Part shown: positions 1 through 5,012 of the stretch, piece by piece
Numbering within the stretch: the stretch's first letter is position 1
Layout: every line of letters begins with the position of its first letter
DNA from: Nitrospiraceae bacterium
GTDB taxonomy: Bacteria > Nitrospirota > Thermodesulfovibrionia > UBA6902
DNA: 5,012 nt
NCBI GenBank assembly: GCA_020354155.1
Contig: CP070644.1
Coordinates: 6,590-11,601, forward strand
Direction of reading: 5' to 3'
Program-made: the position numbers and the translations under genes
Notes under the pieces: generated by a model
The model's input: the letters and a program-made list of their open reading frames with translations, nothing else
Database searches by the model: none
Told to the model about the DNA's origin: nothing

Positions 1-1037
1 GCCGCGCTGCAATGAGCGGGCTCTGCTATACCTGCCACACTATGCATAACAGCCAGAACGGCTCACCCGTTGTCTCATTGACCTACGGGACAGAAACGAC
101 TGATGCCAAGGCATTCCTTCTTGTCGGCTCCTGTATGGGATGTCATGCCCAGGGAACAGCAAACAACATTGAGACATTGGGAACAAGTGATATCCCCCAG
201 GTTTATCACACGGACACCACAGACCTGGCTGCAGGAAATTTCAGATATATACTTGGCGGCTCCTCTGACAACAAGGGTCATAATATTGTTGACTTCGGAG
301 AGGCTGACAGCAAGATCCAGCCTCCCGGCAGACGTCATGATATCAATGGAATTGCTAATTTTACCTGTGCCGGGACCATGGGGTGCCATGGGATAAGGGG
401 AAGTTCGCTTGGCGGCATTGAAGGCATGTCCGGCGCCCATCATAACAATGCAGGCCCGGAACTGTCCACTGCTGATACCGTTGCCAACAGTTACCGGTTT
501 TTGAGTGCTGTCAAGGGGTATGAAAATAACGGGGCTAATATCTGGGAAAACCTCAACAGCACCAATCACAATGAGTATTTCGGGGCAACGACTCCCATGA
601 GTTTTACCGGCTGTACGTCGCAATCCTGTCATGATGCATCTGACAATGCACGGCCCCAGAACAATACGATGAGCGGGTTTTGTGCAACCTGTCACGGATA
701 TTTTCATCTTCTTGACAGCGGGGGACGGGAAGGGGTTGGAGACGACATAAATTCACCTTTTATCAGACATCCCACGGATGTTATTTTACCAACGGGTACC
801 CCTGACACGGAATATGAAACCTATACAACCTACAATGTCGTGGCTCCTGTGGCACGGACATCTGTGCCATCTTCAATGAGTGCGACGGTAACGCCCGGCA
901 CTGATGTTGTCATGTGCCTTTCCTGTCACGGCGCCCATGCTACCAATTATGATGATATGCTGAGGTGGGACTACAAGAGTACAACCCTTGCAACGGCTAT
1001 AGCAGGGTGCGGGGTGTGTCATACTGACAAGAATTAA
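1..1037 (+). CDS. Multiheme c-type cytochrome, 5' partial (paired-CXXCH type, 5 canonical plus 2 extended heme motifs)
   Basis: This is a secreted electron-carrier cytochrome that enters the window already in frame (first full codon at base 3) and ends at TAA 1035-1037. The first ATG (base 12) is unlikely to be the true start: it gives no signal peptide, the frame is open to the window edge, and a heme motif follows within four residues. Counting from that Met (341 residues), canonical CXXCH motifs start at C5, C41, C224, C302 and C333. Extended motifs are CX5CH at C119-H126 and CX4CH at C201-H207. C5/C41 and C302/C333 form pairs resembling the doubled-CXXCH family, with close downstream histidines (CYTCHTMH, CLSCHGAH) that could be distal heme ligands. 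Another candidate ligand is His143/144 in GAHH. The stretch DDMLRWD after C302 resembles C-terminal regions I recall from Geobacter-type multiheme cytochromes; this is unverified memory. No membrane segment is visible. Periplasmic or extracellular location is inferred. The class is secure; the specific role is unknown. Confidence 0.92.
   Translation, partial: RAAMSGLCYTCHTMHNSQNGSPVVSLTYGTETTDAKAFLLVGSCMGCHAQGTANNIETLGTSDIPQVYHTDTTDLAAGNFRYILGGSSDNKGHNIVDFGEADSKIQPPGRRHDINGIANFTCAGTMGCHGIRGSSLGGIEGMSGAHHNNAGPELSTADTVANSYRFLSAVKGYENNGANIWENLNSTNHNEYFGATTPMSFTGCTSQSCHDASDNARPQNNTMSGFCATCHGYFHLLDSGGREGVGDDINSPFIRHPTDVILPTGTPDTEYETYTTYNVVAPVARTSVPSSMSATVTPGTDVVMCLSCHGAHATNYDDMLRWDYKSTTLATAIAGCGVCHTDKN
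12..38 (+). repeat. Degenerate internal repeat, copy 1 (MSGxCxTCH)
   Basis: This segment encodes MSGLCYTCH. It matches bases 669-695 of the same gene, which encode MSGFCATCH; the first nine bases are identical and the rest diverge mostly by silent or conservative changes. It suggests an ancient duplication of a heme-binding module within the cytochrome, although short motif constraint alone could account for it. Confidence 0.45.
366..389 (+). other. Extended heme-binding motif candidate CX5CH
   Basis: Codons for C-A-G-T-M-G-C-H lie in frame within the first cytochrome, giving five residues between the cysteines instead of two. It is followed by GIRG and, about 15 residues on, by a GAHH histidine pair that could supply a distal ligand. 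Longer CXnCH spacers are known in some bacterial multiheme cytochromes; whether this one carries heme is inference. Confidence 0.55.
612..632 (+). other. Extended heme-binding motif candidate CX4CH
   Basis: Codons for C-T-S-Q-S-C-H lie in frame within the first cytochrome, with four residues between the cysteines. CX4CH heme attachment is documented in tetraheme cytochromes c3 and related proteins, so heme binding is plausible. The site lies 17 residues before the next canonical motif (C224), a spacing compatible with a closely stacked heme pair. Confidence 0.65.
669..695 (+). repeat. Degenerate internal repeat, copy 2 (MSGxCxTCH)
   Basis: This segment encodes MSGFCATCH, the partner of the copy at 12-38. 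The identity reaches past the heme motif into the preceding Met-Ser-Gly, which heme binding does not require. That favours shared descent of the two modules over pure motif convergence, but the tract is short. Confidence 0.45.
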
Positions 1038-1039
1038 TG
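1035..1039 (+). promoter_or_regulatory. Stop-start overlap TAATG (translational coupling)
   Basis: The TAA stop of the first cytochrome shares one base with the ATG of the second. No good Shine-Dalgarno sequence lies just upstream of this ATG, so translation of the second gene probably depends on ribosomes terminating on the first. This would tie the amounts of the two cytochromes together. Confidence 0.7.
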
Positions 1040-1129
1040 GATATAAAATATTGCGGCCATAAAGTATTTTTTTGTTGCACATTGTTGTTCCTGGTAACAG
1101 CTGCGTTCTTTGTCTCTCATGTATCTGCA
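1037..1129 (+). other. Sec signal peptide of the nonaheme cytochrome
   Basis: It encodes residues 1-31: an n-region with Lys4 and Lys9, a hydrophobic core rich in Phe, Leu and Val, and a V-S-A cleavage motif before Gly32. Three cysteines (6, 13, 14) lie within the leader; none is placed in a convincing lipobox, so signal peptidase I cleavage is preferred. Confidence 0.8.
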
Positions 1130-2764
1130 GGTATCTATACGTCAACAAAACATGGGACCAGCGCGGACCGGTCTGTGGTAACTCCCGGTTTTATCTACAC
1201 AACGCTGGGTCATTGCGGACAGTGTCATGAGCAGCATGCAAGTATTGAAGATGCGGAAATGACTCCCCCCGCTGCACAGGGGCCGTCTCTCTATGCGCTG
1301 TTTGAAGATAACTTTGGGGCCAGTTCAAACGAGCTCTGCTATTCGTGCCATGAGACATTTACGATCTCAGGGATGACGCTTGGATACGGCCAGTATGGCA
1401 TTTATCAGGGTAAGACACGATATGATGCTTCAGTCCATAATACGAGTTCAAATATGGTCTGGGGTCTTGATTCACAGCCTGACAGCATCCCGCCGGGACC
1501 TCCCTATGATGATGCCGGCAACTGTCATAACTGCCACAACCCGCACGGCTACGATGACGGGAGCGGGACCACTCCCATCCCCTCTATGCTTTTTGCGAAG
1601 GACTCACAGACCGGTGACAGCCCAGCCTATGAGATGGGGTGCGAGGCATGCCATGACGGAACGCAGGCCATAGAGGATGTGCAGACCCAGCTGGGCAAGA
1701 CCTATGCCCATCCAACCCATACCTATAATAACCGGCACTCACTGCCTGAAACAGGACAGCCGGGTGGCAGTGACTTTGGGCCTGCCGCCACTGACAGGCA
1801 CGCCGAATGTGTAGACTGTCATAACCCCCATACGGTTGGTAACACTGTTCACACTGCTCCCGGCAATTCTATCGCTTCGAGCTCTCCGCTCTACGGCACC
1901 TGGGGCGTTGAACCATCTTCATGGCCCTCATTGTGGACACAACCTACTACCTTTACTGCACTGAAACCGCCGACCGCATCACCGAATGATATGGCGCAGA
2001 AAGAATACCAGATATGCTTTAAATGTCATTCCTATTATGGTCTCGGCGCACAGGCAACTCCCGTGTCAGCAATTACGGGTCCTTCAGGTTCCCCGATTAC
2101 CGACCAGGCATGGGAGTTTAATCGCAACAACAAGGCGGCCCACCCCGTCGTTGTTTCTCTGAACAACCAGACAGGATCCTATGCGCCAAAGGCCCTTGCC
2201 GATGCCCAGTTAAAGACACCATGGGCTGCCGCTCCCGGAGCCGGCAATCAGACCATGTACTGCTCGGACTGCCATGGAGCAGACGATGAAGGCACCAGTG
2301 CAAAAGGGCCCCATGGATCAAGCCGCAAATACATGCTGAAGGGCACCGGGCAATACTGGCCGACAAAGCCGGATGGATCATTGTGGAGGCTCGATACTAC
2401 TGATGGGCAGGATTCAGATCTCTTCTGCAACAACTGCCATCCTGTGTATGATGGCTCTGACTGGCAAAATGAGGCGCACGCCAGACACACCAGCAGATCG
2501 TATGATTATGGAGACGGGAACGGTAATGCGAATTATCCCTGTGTTGGCTGCCACACTGCAATACCTCACGGGAGCAGGAGGAGTCGATTCATAGTCTACA
2601 GATCAGAGCCTGCGCCCTACACCTATCGATCTGGAGGCATAAATTACGGACTCATGGACGGATTTTACAAAGTGGCCTTTCCCTTTGATTATACCGGAGA
2701 CGATGAGTGCAATAATGTCAGCACCTGCGATGCACATCAGGCAACAATAGGTATCGACCCCTGA
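1037..2764 (+). CDS. Secreted nonaheme c-type cytochrome (paired-CXXCH family)
   Basis: A complete 575-residue exported multiheme cytochrome. Residues 1-31 form a Sec signal peptide: short basic start, hydrophobic core around F11-V26, and likely cleavage after V-S-A (residue 31). Nine canonical CXXCH motifs start at C60, C101, C163, C202, C258, C327, C409, C464 and C502. The first six fall into three pairs (60/101, 163/202, 258/327) whose leading member reads CXXCHxxH, as in CHNCHNPH and CVDCHNPH. This is the pattern of the doubled-CXXCH domain, and the extra histidine is a candidate axial ligand. No membrane segment follows the signal peptide and no lipobox is visible, so the mature protein is probably soluble in the periplasm or exported further. 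The C-terminal 70 residues lack a CXXCH but contain a CX5C pair followed by a histidine (C558, C564, H567). Likely role: electron transfer together with the preceding cytochrome, to which it is translationally coupled. Redox partner and final location cannot be read from the sequence. Confidence 0.95.
   Translation: MDIKYCGHKVFFCCTLLFLVTAAFFVSHVSAGIYTSTKHGTSADRSVVTPGFIYTTLGHCGQCHEQHASIEDAEMTPPAAQGPSLYALFEDNFGASSNELCYSCHETFTISGMTLGYGQYGIYQGKTRYDASVHNTSSNMVWGLDSQPDSIPPGPPYDDAGNCHNCHNPHGYDDGSGTTPIPSMLFAKDSQTGDSPAYEMGCEACHDGTQAIEDVQTQLGKTYAHPTHTYNNRHSLPETGQPGGSDFGPAATDRHAECVDCHNPHTVGNTVHTAPGNSIASSSPLYGTWGVEPSSWPSLWTQPTTFTALKPPTASPNDMAQKEYQICFKCHSYYGLGAQATPVSAITGPSGSPITDQAWEFNRNNKAAHPVVVSLNNQTGSYAPKALADAQLKTPWAAAPGAGNQTMYCSDCHGADDEGTSAKGPHGSSRKYMLKGTGQYWPTKPDGSLWRLDTTDGQDSDLFCNNCHPVYDGSDWQNEAHARHTSRSYDYGDGNGNANYPCVGCHTAIPHGSRRSRFIVYRSEPAPYTYRSGGINYGLMDGFYKVAFPFDYTGDDECNNVSTCDAHQATIGIDP
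2708..2737 (+). other. C-terminal Cys/His cluster (CX5C-x-x-H) of the nonaheme cytochrome
   Basis: In-frame codons give C-N-N-V-S-T-C-D-A-H, eight residues from the end of the protein. The second Cys is not followed directly by His, so this is not a standard heme site. A disulfide, a metal site or a decayed extended heme motif are all possible. Confidence 0.5.
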
Positions 2765-2776
2765 TAGCATGGAGTT

Positions 2777-2863
2777 GTGAAGAAGCCTATGCACCCCCGG
2801 TCCGGTCCATTTTATTTCAGATTCCTGATCTTCGTCATCATTTCATGTACCGCGCTCTGCGCC
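2777..2863 (+). other. Lipoprotein signal peptide
   Basis: Codons 1-29 up to the preferred lipid-modified Cys30 (lipobox L-C-A-C). Cys at the -2 position is unusual; the upstream I-I-S-C (Cys24) is an alternative cleavage site after a shorter hydrophobic stretch. The residues after Cys30 (S, A, G) are not Asp, so there is no classical inner-membrane retention signal, and outer-membrane sorting is possible. Confidence 0.65.
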
Positions 2864-3274
2864 TGTTCCGCGGGGCAACAGGCACGAGATGAGGAGGGAA
2901 TACAAAAGACGGTCAAAGACTATGCTACGTTTTTGATCGAGGCCAATAAGAGCCGTGATGCCAGCCCCTTGCAGGGTATCGCTGATGAAGCGGTCATAGA
3001 AAAACTCTCCCTCTGGATGGCTGCATGGGAAGACGGGAACATCTACCTCGATGCTGAAGTCCACACCCTTGATGTTGATACTATACAGATTGCAGGGCAA
3101 TCTGCAGTCGTCATGACGATAGAAAACTGGAGCTATCTCTACCGGAACCTTGACACACAGGAGGTTGCCGAATCCCGGCAGCCTGTCAGCTACAGGATGC
3201 AGTATCACCTGGAGAAGAAGGAAAAGGGCTGGCTCATCACAGAGGTCACCATTCTTAAAGAAGAACAGAGATGA
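2777..3274 (+). CDS. Small predicted lipoprotein with a probable NTF2-like domain
   Basis: A 165-residue exported protein of unknown function. The N-terminus has basic residues (K2, K3, R9, R15), a hydrophobic core (about F12-I22) and two possible lipoboxes: L-C-A-C ending at C30 (preferred) and I-I-S-C ending at C24. The mature part is one small domain: a helix-rich first half (about residues 38-85), then strand-like segments ending in YRMQYHLEKKEKGWLITEV, a C-terminal pattern common in NTF2-like folds. That fold assignment rests on pattern only. There is no CXXCH, so it is not a cytochrome. The start is ambiguous. GTG 2777 has a GGAG only two bases upstream, which is too close. ATG 2789 gives 161 residues with an intact leader, but the same GGAG is then 14 bases away. 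Stop codons at 2762 and 2765 in the same frame exclude an earlier start. It sits 12 bases after the cytochrome and 24 before ResB, so it is probably co-transcribed. A role as periplasmic assembly factor or anchor for the cytochromes is inference. Confidence 0.85.
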   Translation: MKKPMHPRSGPFYFRFLIFVIISCTALCACSAGQQARDEEGIQKTVKDYATFLIEANKSRDASPLQGIADEAVIEKLSLWMAAWEDGNIYLDAEVHTLDVDTIQIAGQSAVVMTIENWSYLYRNLDTQEVAESRQPVSYRMQYHLEKKEKGWLITEVTILKEEQR

Positions 3275-3298
3275 GGAAATGATCAGGTATAATACAGT

Positions 3299-4648
3299 GT
3301 GTTTACACGGACAATAAAAAGACTCCTCCTGTCACCGCGAACAACGATCCTCCTCCTCCTTATTTTTCTTACAGCATGCATTGCAGGACTTATCGTTCCC
3401 CAGATTACTGAGAAAAGCCCGTCCTACTTTGATACCTGGAAAGAAAACAATATCTATACCTACAGATTTGTCACCCGGCTGCAGCTCCACAGGGTCTATA
3501 CCTCGATCTGGTTTTTGTTGAGCATAGGCCTGACGCTGGTCTCACTGGGATATTCACTATACCGGCAGATACAGAAGAACAGGGGACTGCGTACTCCAGC
3601 GCTCAATCCCGGGGAGAGGAGGGAAGACCTTTCAGTTGTCTGCAGGAAAAGAAATTCCTCCGATGCTATCAGGCGTCTCTTCAGGAAAAAAGGGTACCGC
3701 ATAAGAGAAGCGGGAACAGGGGGAGACAAAATTATATTTTCCAAAAATTCATTCGGCATATGGGGAGGTACGGTGTTGCATACGGGAATATTTCTGGTTA
3801 TTCTCTCCGCTTTTTTTGTCTTTGCCTTTCAGAAAAGAGGATTTGTCCAGGTCATCAGGGGCGAGACCTTTTCCGGGAGACAGGCCGATTTCCTCGTTGT
3901 GGACCTCGGCGCCTTTTCAGACACTTTTTCAACTGATTTTTCGACCAGTCTCCTACTGCTGAACCATGAATACCACGACAATGATAAAGTAAAAAAACTC
4001 CAGAGTATCGTCACTGTCCATGATAATGAAGAGAAGAGCAGACGGGCAGTCATAAGCCCGAGTGAACCCCTGGATTTTAAGGGAACACGAATTTACCAGT
4101 CCTATAACTATGGGTATACGCTGTCATTCATGATCAACAAACATGATGGAAAAGAAGTGGGTGCCCATTTCAATCTGGACATGACAGAAAAGAAGGAGAA
4201 GCCACTTGTGGGAAAGACAGGCTTTCCCACTACGCCCTACATCTTTGAGATTAAATTTCATCCGGATATACAGAATAAGAGCCTACATATCACCAAGCCG
4301 ATTGTTCATCTCAAGATATCCGACATGATTACAAGGGATACCCTGTTCAAGGGCCTGCTGCTCCCAAAACAGAGCGTACACGTCAACGATGACAGCCTGA
4401 GCTTCATCGGGATCAGAGAGTGGAGCGGACTTATATTTACGCACAATCCGGGCATGAGCCTTTCCTATCTTGGTTTTGCATTGATCATCATCGGCGCCGT
4501 CGTCATGTTCGGATTTCCCTACAAGGAGGTCTGTACGTGCATTAAAAAAAATGACGGAAAGAGAATAATCTCTGCTTACGTCCATACCATAAGATACCCT
4601 GCTACCTTGAAAGAGGAGGTAGGGGATATTCTGGAGCACCTGGTCTGA
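3299..4648 (+). CDS. resB: Cytochrome c biogenesis protein ResB/CcsB (Ccs1 family, System II)
   Basis: Membrane subunit of the System II cytochrome c synthase; with CcsA it delivers heme to CXXCH motifs of exported apocytochromes. The 449 residues show four membrane segments at about 17-35, 69-88, 153-177 and 384-405. TM1 and TM2 are linked by a short periplasmic loop and TM2 and TM3 by a basic cytoplasmic loop. A periplasmic domain of about 200 residues (178-383) separates TM3 from TM4. The TM4 entry (SGLIFTHNPGMSLSYLGFAL) matches the ResB hallmark of a D/N-P-G turn before the last helix. His161 in TM3 may correspond to the membrane histidine known to be important in CcsB proteins; that alignment is inference. 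The length fits bacterial ResB. The start is GTG: an in-frame TAA at 3290-3292 rules out anything earlier, and only a weak AGG at 3285-3287 serves as ribosome binding site, which may hold expression low. The cytoplasmic tail contains C412-T-C414, of unknown meaning. The stop overlaps the CcsA start. Confidence 0.93.
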   Translation: MFTRTIKRLLLSPRTTILLLLIFLTACIAGLIVPQITEKSPSYFDTWKENNIYTYRFVTRLQLHRVYTSIWFLLSIGLTLVSLGYSLYRQIQKNRGLRTPALNPGERREDLSVVCRKRNSSDAIRRLFRKKGYRIREAGTGGDKIIFSKNSFGIWGGTVLHTGIFLVILSAFFVFAFQKRGFVQVIRGETFSGRQADFLVVDLGAFSDTFSTDFSTSLLLLNHEYHDNDKVKKLQSIVTVHDNEEKSRRAVISPSEPLDFKGTRIYQSYNYGYTLSFMINKHDGKEVGAHFNLDMTEKKEKPLVGKTGFPTTPYIFEIKFHPDIQNKSLHITKPIVHLKISDMITRDTLFKGLLLPKQSVHVNDDSLSFIGIREWSGLIFTHNPGMSLSYLGFALIIIGAVVMFGFPYKEVCTCIKKNDGKRIISAYVHTIRYPATLKEEVGDILEHLV

Positions 4649-4650
4649 TG
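4646..4650 (+). promoter_or_regulatory. Stop-start overlap TGATG (ResB to CcsA coupling)
   Basis: The TGA stop of resB shares one base with the ATG of ccsA. A GGAG at 4632-4635 lies 12 bases before the ATG and could assist re-initiation. Coupling would favour equal amounts of the two subunits, which act as one complex and are fused into a single protein in some bacteria. Confidence 0.75.
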
Positions 4651-5012
4651 GATAGTCTTATGTTCGAGCTTGTCCTTCTCTGGTGCACGGCAGGACTCTA
4701 TCTGCTTGCAGGAATCCTGTTCGGGTACGCAATTGCCTTGAGAAAAGAAGCAGGCGGGAGGAGGGCCATGATCATCGCCTCAGCAGGACTCCTGCTCCAC
4801 TCCGCTGCACTGCTGATACGATGGGCAATCTCGGGTCACCCGCCCTACACACAGAAATATGAGATCTATTCCGTATCCGCCTGGACCAGCGTCCTGTTGT
4901 TTCTGACTCTTGCCTGGCGGCGTGTGAAATTGCGGTTTATGGGCATCGTAATCATGCCGCTCAGCCTCCCGGTGATGGCAGTTTCATTATCAGGCAGTCC
5001 CGCTGTCACCAC
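4648..5012 (+). CDS. ccsA: Cytochrome c biogenesis protein CcsA/ResC, 3' partial (N-terminal 121 residues)
   Basis: Start of the heme-handling membrane subunit that partners ResB. Translation from ATG 4648 stays open to the window edge, where the last codon is incomplete. It begins MDSLMFELVLLW; an in-frame ATG at 4660 is an alternative start. Visible membrane segments lie at about residues 7-30, 41-60, 74-90 and 97-114. Between TM2 and TM3 comes ISGHPPYTQKYEIYSVSAW. The GHPP...YE signature, preceded by a His and an R-W pair in TM2 (H51, R58, W59), is typical of CcsA N-terminal regions. The tryptophan-rich WWD segment and the heme-ligand histidines of the family lie further along and are not in the window, so function cannot be confirmed from catalytic residues. 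Position straight after resB, with overlapping codons, strongly supports the call. Full members usually have about 250-330 residues, so more than half is missing here. Confidence 0.9.
   Translation, partial: MDSLMFELVLLWCTAGLYLLAGILFGYAIALRKEAGGRRAMIIASAGLLLHSAALLIRWAISGHPPYTQKYEIYSVSAWTSVLLFLTLAWRRVKLRFMGIVIMPLSLPVMAVSLSGSPAVT

Noticed and set aside
75..707. A 210-codon open frame on the minus strand opposite the first cytochrome.
   Set aside because: It lies wholly antisense to a clear multiheme cytochrome, has no recognisable domain or leader, and is best explained as a shadow of the coding bias on the plus strand.
12..1037. Treating ATG at base 12 as the true start of the first cytochrome.
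   Set aside because: A c-type cytochrome needs an export signal, none follows this ATG, a heme motif begins four residues later, and the frame is open to the window edge.
2765..2776. A possible terminator between the second cytochrome and the lipoprotein gene.
   Set aside because: The gap is 12 bases with no inverted repeat or T-run, so transcription probably continues.
3288..3293. A perfect TATAAT just before resB that could be a -10 promoter element.
   Set aside because: No -35-like sequence stands about 17 bases upstream and there is no extended -10 TG. Transcription would begin at about the GTG start codon and leave no leader. Chance occurrence within the operon is more likely.
3323..3360. 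CTC-rich tracts (CTCCTCCTCCT at 3350-3360 and a shorter one at 3323-3330) that might pair with the upstream GAGGA at 3273-3277 and mask ribosome binding.
   Set aside because: The tracts encode the leucine-rich first membrane segment of ResB, which explains them. The possible pairing is short and no folding calculation was possible.
4535..4547. CTC-type cysteine pair (C412, C414) in the ResB tail as a redox or metal motif.
   Set aside because: It lies on the predicted cytoplasmic side, where a thiol role in heme attachment is not expected, and there is no supporting motif around it.

Overview
The window looks like part of one plus-strand operon from an anaerobic, cytochrome-rich bacterium. 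It holds two genes for secreted multiheme c-type cytochromes, a small predicted lipoprotein gene, and the two core genes of System II cytochrome c biogenesis (ResB/CcsB, then the start of CcsA). Base composition looks close to balanced. Many paired CXXCH units, NTF2-like lipoproteins and private ResB/CcsA pairs are typical of metal- or sulfur-respiring lineages such as Desulfuromonadia (Geobacter relatives) and Nitrospirota. I cannot choose between these from sequence alone, so the taxonomy is inference.

Layout: positions 1-1037 are the 3' part of a multiheme cytochrome whose start and signal peptide lie upstream of the window. The visible part has five canonical CXXCH motifs plus one CX5CH and one CX4CH. 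Its stop overlaps by one base (TAATG) with the start of a second cytochrome (1037-2764), which has its own Sec signal peptide and nine canonical CXXCH motifs. After 12 bases comes a 161-165 residue lipoprotein with a probable NTF2-like domain (2777-3274). After 24 more bases comes ResB (3299-4648), with four membrane segments and a large periplasmic domain. ResB's stop overlaps by one base (TGATG) with the CcsA start (4648), and CcsA runs off the right edge at 5012 after 121 codons.

There is no gene-free stretch longer than 24 bases, no RNA gene, no mobile element, no CRISPR array and no convincing promoter or terminator. The whole window reads as the interior of one transcript.

How the genes may work together (inference): the cytochromes are exported by Sec as apoproteins, and ResB-CcsA move heme across the membrane and attach it to the CXXCH cysteines. 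The linkage suggests a private maturation pair for these electron carriers, perhaps needed for volume or for the unusual CX4CH/CX5CH sites. The lipoprotein's role is unknown; a chaperone or assembly role, or an anchoring role, is possible. The most interesting points are the non-canonical heme motifs, the odd cysteine/histidine cluster at the C-terminus of the second cytochrome, and the lipoprotein lodged between substrates and maturase.
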